Positions 54,989 through 63,975 of a stretch of DNA of 64,000 nucleotides are shown piece by piece. The translations under genes were made by a program, and so were the position numbers. Source of the stretch: an uncultured Paracoccaceae bacterium (GTDB lineage Bacteria > Pseudomonadota > Alphaproteobacteria > Rhodobacterales > Rhodobacteraceae); the NCBI GenBank assembly GCA_947500055.1, contig CANMQO010000001.1, positions 248,001 through 312,000 on the forward strand, given 5' to 3'. Under the pieces are notes generated by a model. It saw only the letters and a program-made list of their open reading frames with translations, was not told the DNA's origin and ran no database searches. Within the stretch, counting starts at the first letter, position 1; the number at the start of each line of letters is the position of its first letter.

Positions 54989-56635
54989 ATGCCGCCTTCC
55001 ATTCCTGATCGAAGCCCCGTTGATTCACTCGACTCGGGAACACAGCGGACCGACAGCTACATCACTGTGCATTTTGTGGGGGCCGGCCAAACAGCGCTGG
55101 ATGATCCTGATGCAGTTATTTCCGAAGGCTGGAGTCCCTATGAGCGGTCTCGTGTCGAGGCGGCCCTGAGTGCCATCGCAGCAGTAACCAATCTCACCTT
55201 TGGGATCACATCCAGCGTTGATGCTGATTTTCAACTTGTTTTGAGTGATGACCCATTCGCAGGGCCGGGCAATCTTGGGTATTTTTATCAACCCTATTTG
55301 GACACACCCAGCGCGGGCGTGTTTAACCCGGACGGTTACGGCTGGACGGATGACGGGCTGCGCAAGGGCGGTCTGGGTTATGCGACGATTGTACATGAAC
55401 TGCTGCATGGGCTTGGCCTCGACCACCCGCATGATGGCCGGTCCGTGCTGTCGGGCGTCTCGAACCCTTTTGGAAGCTATGGGCGCAGTGATTTGAACCA
55501 GGGTATCTGGACAACAATGTCCTATAATGGCGGGTACAACCGGATACGGTCAAATAGCGACGATATCGGGTATGAGGCCGGTCCGATGGCGCTTGATATC
55601 GCGGCCTTGCAGGCCCTCTACGGCGCGAACATGAGCTATATGACGGGGAATAACACCTATCAATTGGACGACAACAATTCCAATGGCGCCGCCTGGGAAG
55701 CGATCTGGGATGCCGGTGGAAATGACACAATCCAGTATGGCGGTAGCCGGGATGCCGTGATTGATCTGCGGGCCGCCACATTGGATTACAATGCCGGGGG
55801 CGGTGGCTATGTTTCAAATGCAGCCGGTATCAAGGGCGGCTTCACCATCGCAAATGGTGTGGTGATCGAAAATGCCATTGGTGGTTCTGGTAATGACAGC
55901 CTGATCGGCAATGCCGCCGACAACATACTGACCGGGAATGGCGGTCGGGATTACCTGTTTGGCGGTGCGGGGGCCGATGTTCTTGATGGTGGCAGCAATA
56001 ACGACAAGCTGCGCGGCGGTACCGGCAGCGACGATCTGACTGCCGGGTCGGGCAATGATGATCTGTCTGGCGGTTCAGGCAACGACACACTTTCCGGGAC
56101 CAGCGGCACCAATGTGCTGAATGGCGGCAGCGGTGCTGATACGTTGACTGGTGGTACCGGGCGCGACACGCTGAATGGCGGTGGCGGCAATGATAACCTG
56201 CAAGGCGGCGGCGCTGACGATGTGCTGAACGGCGGTCGTGGCGCGGATATACTGGATGGTGGCGCAGGCGCCGACACTGTGCGTGGTGGTATGGGCGCTG
56301 ATCAGCTGACCGGTGGGGCTGACGGTGACACTTTCCTGTTCAATTTCCTGAGTGATAGCTGGGCCGGTGCGGGCAATCGCGACCAGATTCTGGATTTTGA
56401 CGCGGGCACGGACCAGATTGATATCAGCGCGATTGATGCCAACCTGTCAGTGGCTGGGGATCAGGCATTTTCCGTTATCGGAACCGGGTTTACAAACACT
56501 GCGGGCGAGCTTCGGTTTGATGTGGCGGGCGGTGATACCATTATCCAGATCGACCGCAACGGCGATGGCGTGGCCGATATGGAGATTGAAGTGGTCGGAG
56601 TGACATCACTGACCGCTGATGATTTCATACTTTGA
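54989..56635 (+). CDS. Serralysin-like RTX metalloprotease
   Basis: 548 residues from ATG 54989 (AAGGA upstream); TTG 54953 is less likely. The zinc site is VHELLHGLGLDHPH (HExxHxxGxxHP, about 134-147), with the Met-turn TTMSYNGGYN about 40 residues later. RTX repeats of the GGxGxDxL type run from about 290 to 465 and bind Ca2+. The C-terminal part ends LTADDFIL. There is no signal peptide, as expected for a type I secretion substrate; the exporter is not in the window. It is a peptidase family M10 enzyme secreted to the medium or surface. Confidence 0.9.
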   Translation: MPPSIPDRSPVDSLDSGTQRTDSYITVHFVGAGQTALDDPDAVISEGWSPYERSRVEAALSAIAAVTNLTFGITSSVDADFQLVLSDDPFAGPGNLGYFYQPYLDTPSAGVFNPDGYGWTDDGLRKGGLGYATIVHELLHGLGLDHPHDGRSVLSGVSNPFGSYGRSDLNQGIWTTMSYNGGYNRIRSNSDDIGYEAGPMALDIAALQALYGANMSYMTGNNTYQLDDNNSNGAAWEAIWDAGGNDTIQYGGSRDAVIDLRAATLDYNAGGGGYVSNAAGIKGGFTIANGVVIENAIGGSGNDSLIGNAADNILTGNGGRDYLFGGAGADVLDGGSNNDKLRGGTGSDDLTAGSGNDDLSGGSGNDTLSGTSGTNVLNGGSGADTLTGGTGRDTLNGGGGNDNLQGGGADDVLNGGRGADILDGGAGADTVRGGMGADQLTGGADGDTFLFNFLSDSWAGAGNRDQILDFDAGTDQIDISAIDANLSVAGDQAFSVIGTGFTNTAGELRFDVAGGDTIIQIDRNGDGVADMEIEVVGVTSLTADDFIL

Positions 56636-56748
56636 ATATCTGACCCTTATGCGTTGAAATCGCCGCTTTTACCTGCATTTCCGCTTTATGAATTCTTGAT
56701 GCGGTGATGGTCGTGTATAGGTTGTATTTACGAAATCAGCATGCCAAA

Positions 56749-56763
56749 TTAACCTTTTGTTAA
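56749..56763 (+). promoter_or_regulatory. CtrA-type box (TTAA-N7-TTAA)
   Basis: TTAA at 56749-56752 and TTAA at 56760-56763 are separated by 7 bp. The box lies 78 bp upstream of the heme oxygenase start, in the 206-bp gap after the RTX protease. A run of eight G follows at 56783-56790. Confidence 0.55.
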
Positions 56764-56841
56764 GTCCTTCACCAGACGTTGCGGGGGGGGATAATTTGGT
56801 TTGTGAGGTGACGATTTACCCCTATAGATTTTTGGATTGAC

Positions 56842-57453
56842 ATGGACGCGCCCCAAATCATTAGGCACCACAAAAGAACGCGGAGACCGGGGGGAAACTG
56901 GGTGCGATTACAGCTCAAGCAGTGGACAACTGCGGCACATGATCAGTTAGATGCACAAATGAGCCGTTTGGTACTGACCAGATCGGTCGATTATGTAGTT
57001 TTTCTGCAAACCCATCATGCAGCATATTCCGAACTGTTGAGGGCACTTCCCGCATCGCATTGGATCTGCACCGTCATTCGCGGGGCTTTGGCCGATCTGC
57101 GTACGGATCTTGAAAAATTTGGTGTAGCACCAATTGTTGTCAGCGGGGCGCCGGAACCGACCATTCACCCGCTTGCTGCTGCATATGTGGTGGCTGGTTC
57201 GCATTTCGGCAAACATATCCTGCGTCGTCGCTGGGCGGCGGCGACCGACCCTGTGGTTCTTTCGGCGGGGGCTTATCTTGGCAGCGATCTTCTGAAACAT
57301 GCCTGGGACCGCCTGATGCAGGAATTTGACAGGATCACAACGCCTGCATCATTGCTGCCGGAACTCGGCCCGGACGCGGATCGGGTCTTTGGCTTGTTTC
57401 AGGACTGCCTGACAAAGGCGCAAGGGCAGGAGCACGCGGATGCAGTCGCCTGA
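56842..57453 (+). CDS. Bacterial heme oxygenase (phytochrome-associated)
   Basis: 203 residues. The proximal-heme-ligand helix is LKQWTTAAHDQLDAQMS (His about 33). A distal-helix-like segment AAAYVVAGSHFGKHIL replaces the canonical GSxLGG loop. It should open heme to biliverdin, the chromophore used by bacteriophytochromes. It overlaps the phytochrome gene by 14 nt, so both products are made together. This is the BphO-BphP arrangement. Confidence 0.85.
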   Translation: MDAPQIIRHHKRTRRPGGNWVRLQLKQWTTAAHDQLDAQMSRLVLTRSVDYVVFLQTHHAAYSELLRALPASHWICTVIRGALADLRTDLEKFGVAPIVVSGAPEPTIHPLAAAYVVAGSHFGKHILRRRWAAATDPVVLSAGAYLGSDLLKHAWDRLMQEFDRITTPASLLPELGPDADRVFGLFQDCLTKAQGQEHADAVA

Positions 57454-59995
57454 TTTCGCGCAAGAGGCGGTCAATCTCGATAACTGTGACCGGGAGCCGA
57501 TACACATCATCGGACGGGTGCAGAATTTTGGTGTCCTGCTCTCCGTTACGGCGGACTGGATCGTCAACCATGCCTCTGAGAACGCGTGCGATTTGCTGGG
57601 CAGAGAGGCGGCTGCACTGGTCGGAAGCCCGCTGTCAGACATCCTGCAAAGCGATGCAATTCAAAAGATCCGCGCCCGTCTGGCCTTTGTTGCCACGGCT
57701 GGCACGGTTGATCGGCTGTTTGCGTTGCAAGTGACGACAGATGGTCCGGTTTGCGACGTGGCCTTTCATCGGTCCGGCCCCAACATCATTATCGAATTTG
57801 AACGCAGTGACCTCGACCAAACCGACGACCTGACCGCCTATATCCGCCCGATGATCGCCCGCATGGATGGATGCAAAACGGTTGCTGATCTGTGCGATAT
57901 GGCGGTGCGGCAAATCAAGAAACTATCAGGTTTCAACCGGGTGAAGGTCTACCAGTTCAACGCTGATGACAGCGGCACCGTGATCGCAGAGGCGCGTGAT
58001 GTGGAGATTGACAGCTTCCTCGGGCTGACTTTTCCCGCCTCGGACATCCCAAAACAGGCCCGCGCCATGTTCCTGCGCAATCAGTTGCGTGTCATGTACG
58101 ATACCGATGATGAGGGCAGCGCAATCCTCCCGGCAGCCGGCCCGGACGGTCAACCGCTGGACCTGACCATGAGCGTCACCCGCGCCCATTCGCCCATTCA
58201 TCTGGAATATCTGCGCAATATGGGGATCGGGGCCACCCTGACGCTGTCGATCATCCGCAATGGGAAACTTTGGGGTCTGTTCGCCTGTCACCATGATACG
58301 CCCAGACTGCCCGCCTACCCATTGCGGACAGCGCTGGAACTGTTTGGCCTGCTGTTTTCCTATCGGCTGGACCAGACGATTTCGGCGCAGGAGCAGGTCG
58401 GGTTTCTGCGTAGTCAGACATTGCATGATCAGATCATGGTGCAATTGGCCGAAGACACGTCAATTGCCAGAAACTTTCGCACGGTCATCAACCTGATCGC
58501 GGAGGTGATCCCTCATGATGGTGCTGTCGGTTGGATTGATGGCGCATTTGATAGTATCGGCAGCGCCCCACAGGAGGATGCGTTTCGCAAGCTGTTGCCT
58601 TTTTTGAATACCACCACGCCGGGGCAGGTCTTTGCCACCAACAGTATTGTACAAGGCGTTCCTGATGCTGTGGATTTTGCGGATCAGGCAGCCGGTCTTC
58701 TGGTTCTGCCGGTTTCACGCAAGCCACGCGACTTTATTGTGCTTTTCCGCCGCGAGATTGCCAAATCTGTGCGTTGGGCGGGCAAGCCCGAAAAGGAAAT
58801 GACCTATGGCGAATATGGTCCCCGACTGACGCCACGTAAAAGCTTTGAAGCCTGGCAGGAAACCGTGCGCCATCATTGTGCCGAATGGACCCCCGCCCAG
58901 ATCAACGCCGCCGAAACACTGCGCATCACTTTGATGGAGGTCGTCTTGCGCATGGCGGATGCACAGCTGCATGAACGGGCCCGCGCGCAGGAACAGCAGG
59001 ATTTGCTGATTGCGGAATTGAACCATCGGGTTCGCAATATCCTTAACCTGATCAAGGCGGTGGTAAGTCAAAGTGCGGAAGGTCATGACGACATTTCATC
59101 TTTCACCCGGACACTGGGCGGTCGTATCCACGCACTTGCCCTGGCGCATGATCAGATTACCCGCCAGAACTGGCAGCCGTCGTCATTACGCCAGCTGATC
59201 GAGACAGAGGCCGCGGCCTATCTGGATGATGGGATGACCCGTTTGGATATTGCCGGACCCGATGCGATGCTATTGCCCAAGACACATACGACGATGGCCC
59301 TGGTCCTGCACGAAATGTTCACAAATTCGGTCAAATACGGCGCCTTGTCGACCACACATGGCCGGGTTTCGATGACGATCAAGGAAATGAACGACGGCGC
59401 CTTGGCCTTGTCATGGGTTGAAAGCGGAGGCCCGGCCGTGACAACCCCAAAGCGTCGCGGATTTGGGACAACGATTATCGAACGCTCCATTCCCCACGAG
59501 TTGCAGGGCGATGCCGTGTTGCGTTTTGCGCTGGCTGGCGTCGAAGCCAGATTCATTATACCACCGGCTGCGGTCGAAAAATTCAGGGATCACCTCGCGG
59601 ATAACTTGACCTCATTGCCGCCGGTGAGGGCCGCGAAAAAGAACGCGCCTGAACGGGTTCTTATTGTTGAAGACAACATCATCATCGGCATTGATATTGA
59701 GGGCCTGTTGGAACGGTTGGGCGTGTCAGAGACGGTGATTGCCCCCAATGTGAAAGCAGCCCTGGCTGAGCTGGATAAGGCGGCGTTTGACTATGCTTTG
59801 CTGGATATCAATCTGGGCACCGAAACCGTGTTTCCTGTCGCCGATATGCTGACCCGATCGCAAATCCCGTTTACCTTTGTCAGCGGTTATGGCGAGGTAC
59901 GGGATATGCCTGACAGATACGCCGAGATAAGGGTTCTGACGAAGCCTTATGAGGAGGCTGATTTGGAAGATGCATTGATGTCAGCGGTAAGCTGA
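57440..59995 (+). CDS. Bacteriophytochrome histidine kinase with HWE kinase and receiver domains
   Basis: 851 residues. The biliverdin-binding cysteine is in NLDNCDREPIHI (Cys16). PAS (about 15-115), GAF (about 130-300, with FPASDIPKQARAMF) and PHY (about 310-490, with tongue motif PRKSF at about 464) domains follow. The kinase is of the HWE type (ELNHRVRNILNLIK, phospho-His about 528; GFGTTIIERS). A C-terminal receiver domain (about 730-850) has Asp in ALLDINLG (about 788). It is a red/far-red photoreceptor. HWE kinases often feed the alphaproteobacterial general stress response. The GAF core keeps SPIHLEYLRNMGIGA. Confidence 0.94.
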   Translation: MQSPDFAQEAVNLDNCDREPIHIIGRVQNFGVLLSVTADWIVNHASENACDLLGREAAALVGSPLSDILQSDAIQKIRARLAFVATAGTVDRLFALQVTTDGPVCDVAFHRSGPNIIIEFERSDLDQTDDLTAYIRPMIARMDGCKTVADLCDMAVRQIKKLSGFNRVKVYQFNADDSGTVIAEARDVEIDSFLGLTFPASDIPKQARAMFLRNQLRVMYDTDDEGSAILPAAGPDGQPLDLTMSVTRAHSPIHLEYLRNMGIGATLTLSIIRNGKLWGLFACHHDTPRLPAYPLRTALELFGLLFSYRLDQTISAQEQVGFLRSQTLHDQIMVQLAEDTSIARNFRTVINLIAEVIPHDGAVGWIDGAFDSIGSAPQEDAFRKLLPFLNTTTPGQVFATNSIVQGVPDAVDFADQAAGLLVLPVSRKPRDFIVLFRREIAKSVRWAGKPEKEMTYGEYGPRLTPRKSFEAWQETVRHHCAEWTPAQINAAETLRITLMEVVLRMADAQLHERARAQEQQDLLIAELNHRVRNILNLIKAVVSQSAEGHDDISSFTRTLGGRIHALALAHDQITRQNWQPSSLRQLIETEAAAYLDDGMTRLDIAGPDAMLLPKTHTTMALVLHEMFTNSVKYGALSTTHGRVSMTIKEMNDGALALSWVESGGPAVTTPKRRGFGTTIIERSIPHELQGDAVLRFALAGVEARFIIPPAAVEKFRDHLADNLTSLPPVRAAKKNAPERVLIVEDNIIIGIDIEGLLERLGVSETVIAPNVKAALAELDKAAFDYALLDINLGTETVFPVADMLTRSQIPFTFVSGYGEVRDMPDRYAEIRVLTKPYEEADLEDALMSAVS

Positions 59996-60001
59996 CATCA
60001 A
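59975..60001. terminator. Perfect 11-bp hairpin at the phytochrome stop codon
   Basis: TTGATGTCAGC-GGTAA-GCTGACATCAA is a perfect 11-bp stem that includes the stop codon. It separates two convergent genes (the leftward pqiC ends at 60015). There is no T-run, so bidirectional termination or 3'-end protection is likely. Confidence 0.6.
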
Positions 60002-60014
60002 TTGGGAGCCAAGT

Positions 60015-60572
60015 CTATCGCCCCAGCGTCCTGGCAATATCTTCCGTCAGTTCCAGCACGGCTGCGGACTTTGCCGCTGCAATGCTGGGCAAGTCCAGAC
60101 CGCGCATGGGGGTGCTGATATCAAAAGCGTGCGTGCTGTCGCGGAAATCAATGCCGTCCCCGCCGACAAAGAACTGACCGGTCAGGTGAAATGCCCCATC
60201 CGCCCCGGCGAGCATTCTTTCCACCTGCACCTCGACGGCCACATCCGGCAATTCGACAAAAGGCCATGGATCGGGGCCGACTTTCGTGTTCAGGATATCG
60301 GTCAGATTTCGGATGATCGCGATGGTCACCGATCGCTGGGGGTCATCTGCCCAAAGCACATCATCATTGCTGGAAATCAGCCCATTGGGCCCTTCAAACG
60401 CAATTTCTTCGGCGGCGGCGTATGTGGGCAGAATGATGTCACGGATCATGACACTGCTAACCAGCGGGCGCAGTTCCATTGCTGATTGCACGGGCGTCAT
60501 TGCCAATCGTTCCAAAGGGGAAGAGCAGGCGGCCACAAATGCGAATGCGCAGAAAGTCAGATGTTTCAACAT
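60015..60572 (-). CDS. pqiC: PqiC-type outer-membrane lipoprotein
   Basis: 185 residues. The lipobox is FAFVAACSSP (Cys about 16). The family is the ABC-type transport auxiliary lipoprotein/PqiC (DUF330). VQVERMLAGADGAFHLTGQF fits the core strand pattern. It is the outer-membrane partner of the MCE protein PqiB. It is the last gene of the pqi operon, 4 bp after pqiB. Confidence 0.82.
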   Translation of the reverse strand: MLKHLTFCAFAFVAACSSPLERLAMTPVQSAMELRPLVSSVMIRDIILPTYAAAEEIAFEGPNGLISSNDDVLWADDPQRSVTIAIIRNLTDILNTKVGPDPWPFVELPDVAVEVQVERMLAGADGAFHLTGQFFVGGDGIDFRDSTHAFDISTPMRGLDLPSIAAAKSAAVLELTEDIARTLGR

Positions 60573-60576
60573 AGGG

Positions 60577-62670
60577 TTACCGTCCTGTCAGCAATGAATT
60601 GGGGTTGCGCTGGATCGCCCGGGCAAGATCCGATACGGCATCTGCCGCCGATTGGATCTCGCGCAGGGTTTGCAGCGTTTCTGTGCCGAACCGGGACCGT
60701 TCGCTATAACCGTTCACGACAGCCTCTGTCTGGGCGACAAGGCGGCTGGCACGGGCTGAAAGTTCGGGCAGCGAACCGACGGAGGTTTCAATTGCCTGTG
60801 CCGCCTGATTGGCAGCTTCCAGTGCAGCATTCACGTTCTCAATCGCGCCGCCTTCACGCACTTCGGTCAAGAAGCCGCGCATCTCGTCCAATGCGCTGTT
60901 CAATGTGCCGGGCAGGGCGACTGCGCTATCGCTGCTGACAAGCGCGTCAATGCCAGCGAGTGTTTCATTCGCCGTTGATATCAGCCCTTCCAGGGCCAGC
61001 GCATTGGCCTTGGCGGTCAATGCTTCGATCTGCGTGATGATCGCGGGCAGGTTCTCAGTTGCGGCATCCAGATTTTCGACGGCTGCATTGGCCGTTTTCA
61101 GGACGGTGTCCAGATCGCCGACAAGATCAGCCTCTGCCGCGCTTTCAACGATGGCATCAAGATCGCGGATGACGGTGCGCAGGTCGCCGGGAATGGCTTG
61201 CGCGTCCTCTGATGCGACCAGCGCGCGGGTTTCGTCCAGAAGTTCAACAAGCGCAGCCGGGGCCGCGCGGGTGTATTCATCATTGGCGAGCCGTTCGATG
61301 CTATCCATCATGTCGATGGCACCATCCATCAGGTCTTCGACCGGCAGGGCATTGATCCGGGCCAACACGCCTTCGGCGGTGGCGGCGACATCGGAGATTT
61401 CAGATGTGGTTGTTGGGATAACCGGATATTGGCCGGAGGTCAGCGTCACGATGGCGGGCAGCGCGTCGTCAATCTGCACCAGTTCAACCAATAGCGACCC
61501 GGACAGGATATTGCCTGTCACCATGCGCGCCCGCAGACCCCGCGCCACAAAATCAGAGATTAGCGCAAGTGCGGCATCCGGGGTGGCGTCAACACTCATC
61601 CCCAGACGCGATGGTTCGATCGACAGGACCGCTTGCAAACGCACATCGGCGCTTTCGCCCTCGCCGACGACAATCGCGCTGAGGTCGCTGACTTCGCCGA
61701 TCCGGATGCCCTGAAACCGGACCTCGGCCCCTTCAGACAATCCGCTGACAGATTGCTCAAAAAGTACGGCCATTTCCAGCACGGCGGCATTGGGATCGAT
61801 GAACAGGCTGTCACGGGCGGCCTGTTCTTCCTCGTATATGTCGAACAACTGTCCATCGCGCACCGGATCACCGCCGGACACGATTGTGTCGAATGCAACC
61901 CCGCCTTCGATCAGTGACGCCAGCGAGTTCACATCCAGCGACACACCACCAGTGCCGAAGGTCACGCTGAACCCTGACGTATCCCAGAACCGCGTGCTTG
62001 AGGTGACGCGGCGATCATAGGGGCTTTCGATGAAAGCGGTCACCAGGACCTGACCACCATCAGGCGAGAGTTCCGGCGCTTCCAGATAGCCGACCTCAAT
62101 CCCCTTGTGCAGCACGGGCGCCCCTTCGGACAGGGCGTTGCCGTCATTTGCCCGCAAGATGATTTGCGTGCCCCGTTGGCCCGCCCGGGTCAGGGCCGGA
62201 TTTTCCAATCCGACAAATTCAAACTGCGCCACATCGGCGTCAGTGTCCCAGTTGCCCTCTATATAGACACCTGACAGCACGGTATCGAGCCCGGTGATCC
62301 CACGCACTGAGACATCGGGGCGCACGACCCAGAACTGCGCGTCATCATCAAGATAGGGTGCCACGGTTTTGTCGATGCGGGCATGGACCAGAACATCCGT
62401 CAGGCCGAAAGTGAAATCGACATCCTCGACCTCGCCCACGGTCACGTCGCGATATTTGATAACGGTTTCACCGGCGGTGATCCCGGCGGCATTTTCAAAG
62501 CTGATGGTAATCAGCGTGCCCCGTTCCTGATAGCTTTGCCATGCGGCAAAAAGTGATGCGCCAAGGGCGATCAGCGGCACGAACCAAACCAATGAAAGCC
62601 GCCGCCAGATCGGTTGTCTGACCGGTCGCACATCGAGCGGCGCTGGCCCAGCCTGTTCTGTGTTGGTCAT
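60577..62670 (-). CDS. pqiB: PqiB-type MCE protein
   Basis: 697 residues. An N-terminal membrane anchor (about 27-45, LVWFVPLIALGASLFAAWQS) is followed by three MCE domains (each opening like TLITISFENAAGITAGETVIK, first about 50-140) and a long C-terminal coiled-coil region (about 440-697) rich in Ala, Leu and Glu. Such proteins form a hollow tube spanning the periplasm for phospholipid traffic between membranes. It overlaps the second pqiA-like gene by ATGA. Confidence 0.9.
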   Translation of the reverse strand: MTNTEQAGPAPLDVRPVRQPIWRRLSLVWFVPLIALGASLFAAWQSYQERGTLITISFENAAGITAGETVIKYRDVTVGEVEDVDFTFGLTDVLVHARIDKTVAPYLDDDAQFWVVRPDVSVRGITGLDTVLSGVYIEGNWDTDADVAQFEFVGLENPALTRAGQRGTQIILRANDGNALSEGAPVLHKGIEVGYLEAPELSPDGGQVLVTAFIESPYDRRVTSSTRFWDTSGFSVTFGTGGVSLDVNSLASLIEGGVAFDTIVSGGDPVRDGQLFDIYEEEQAARDSLFIDPNAAVLEMAVLFEQSVSGLSEGAEVRFQGIRIGEVSDLSAIVVGEGESADVRLQAVLSIEPSRLGMSVDATPDAALALISDFVARGLRARMVTGNILSGSLLVELVQIDDALPAIVTLTSGQYPVIPTTTSEISDVAATAEGVLARINALPVEDLMDGAIDMMDSIERLANDEYTRAAPAALVELLDETRALVASEDAQAIPGDLRTVIRDLDAIVESAAEADLVGDLDTVLKTANAAVENLDAATENLPAIITQIEALTAKANALALEGLISTANETLAGIDALVSSDSAVALPGTLNSALDEMRGFLTEVREGGAIENVNAALEAANQAAQAIETSVGSLPELSARASRLVAQTEAVVNGYSERSRFGTETLQTLREIQSAADAVSDLARAIQRNPNSLLTGR

Positions 62671-63299
62671 TCTGCTGTCCTGTCAACGTCCCAGATCAGA
62701 CGTGCGTCAAAGCTTTGCGCCGAAAGCATGGTGAATATCACTGAAAGGGCAAAGCTGACGGCGGCAATGCCCGGGTTGATGGTTGCAATGGTATTGAGTT
62801 GCACCAGCGCCGACAGGATTGCAACGACAAACACATCGATCATCGACCAGCGCCCAATGAACTCAACGATCTCATAGGCTTTGTGTCGTTCGTGTTGGTT
62901 GCTGCTGGACCGCTGTTGCACGCTAACGGCCAGGTAGATGATTGCGACAAATTTTCCCATGGGGATCATGACTGAGGCGACAAAGACAATGATGGCGATC
63001 CCGATGGAGCCGTGATGGATCAGTTCCCAGACGCCGCCGATGATGGTGCTTTCGCTGCGTTCCACCAGCGTAGAGGTCAGCAGCATGGGATATAGATTGG
63101 CGGGGATATAGGCAATCATTCCGGCGATAAGCCAGGCCCAGACCTTTTGCAGGCTTTCGGTGTCCCGGCTTTGCAATGCCCCGTCGCAGCGCTTGCAATA
63201 CAAGGTGCCCTGCCGGTGGACCTGACCGCAGCGTTGGCAGGCGACCAGCCCGGCCTCGCGTGCCGTGATCAGGCCGCTGACTGTTCCAGTGCTTCCCAA
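62667..63299 (-). CDS. PqiA-type membrane protein, second half
   Basis: 210 residues. I place the start at TTG 63299, overlapping the first PqiA gene by 31 nt; a CTG at 63272 would make a 4-nt overlap. The zinc-ribbon-like CQRCGQVHRQGTLYCKRC (about 19-36) and four helices follow, with LYPMLLTSTLVERSESTIIGG in part. It corresponds to the second half of E. coli PqiA, an inner-membrane partner of PqiB. Confidence 0.82.
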   Translation of the reverse strand: MGSTGTVSGLITAREAGLVACQRCGQVHRQGTLYCKRCDGALQSRDTESLQKVWAWLIAGMIAYIPANLYPMLLTSTLVERSESTIIGGVWELIHHGSIGIAIIVFVASVMIPMGKFVAIIYLAVSVQQRSSSNQHERHKAYEIVEFIGRWSMIDVFVVAILSALVQLNTIATINPGIAAVSFALSVIFTMLSAQSFDARLIWDVDRTAE

Positions 63300-63898
63300 A
63301 TCGAATACCTGCAAATCAGTTGATCCTTGAGCACTGTGATAATCACAACGCCCGCGAAGGCCCAGAAGGCCGGCCCGATGGTCACAGCGGCCAGACCGGC
63401 CACTTTGATCAGGGCGACGGTGACACCCACGATGAAAATTTCGGCCATGCTCCATGGGCGCAGCCGTTCAGCCAATCCGAATGCCTTGCGCGCGCCACGC
63501 CGCGCCGGCGCGTCGCGGACGAGTGGCCCAAGCGCATAAATCAGGGCTGCCAGCCGGACCAGCGGGATCACCATGATGAAAAAAGCCACTGCAATCGCCA
63601 ATGGGATTGCCAGGCCGTCATTGAACGCAAGCACCGCGTCAATCACTGATGTCGCGTTATGCAACCCGCCCGCGTCCAGCGTCAGGAAAGGAAAGCTGAC
63701 GGCGGCGATCATCATCACGAAGGCGGTCAGGGCAAGGCTGAGGATACGCGCCATCGCCGCGGGCTGCGATGTCATCAGGACAATGCCGCATCGTTGACAA
63801 TAGGCGCGCGCATTGTCGGGCAGGGTGCTTGCGTGATGGAGCGTGTCACACTGCGGGCAGGCGACCAGATCATCAACTGGAGGTAATGCGTATTGCAT
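63269..63898 (-). CDS. PqiA-type membrane protein, first half
   Basis: 209 residues from ATG 63898; an in-frame ATG at 63934 would leave almost no leader after the promoter at 63947-63975. Zinc-ribbon-like ACPQCDTLHHASTLPDNARA (CPxC, with CQRC about 22 residues later) and four helices. It corresponds to the first half of PqiA, which is a single 417-residue protein in E. coli. It is the first gene of pqiA1-pqiA2-pqiB-pqiC. Confidence 0.85.
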   Translation of the reverse strand: MQYALPPVDDLVACPQCDTLHHASTLPDNARAYCQRCGIVLMTSQPAAMARILSLALTAFVMMIAAVSFPFLTLDAGGLHNATSVIDAVLAFNDGLAIPLAIAVAFFIMVIPLVRLAALIYALGPLVRDAPARRGARKAFGLAERLRPWSMAEIFIVGVTVALIKVAGLAAVTIGPAFWAFAGVVIITVLKDQLICRYSIWEALEQSAA

Positions 63899-63946
63899 TG
63901 GCAGGCCATTGCCCTCTAACTGCACGCGATGCATTCGCGTGGGCTA

Positions 63947-63975
63947 TAGATAGGCTATGGTCAGCGCCCCTTCAA
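63947..63975 (-). promoter_or_regulatory. Candidate promoter of the pqi operon
   Basis: On the minus strand TTGAAG (63975-63970) and TATCTA (63952-63947) are separated by 17 bp. The expected transcription start near 63940 gives a leader of about 40 nt to ATG 63898. Confidence 0.5.

Noticed and set aside
55860-56330. Dense, short, imperfect DNA repeats that look like a tandem array or CRISPR-like region.
   Set aside because: They encode the Gly/Asp-rich RTX calcium-binding repeats of the protease, and unit spacing follows the protein repeat.
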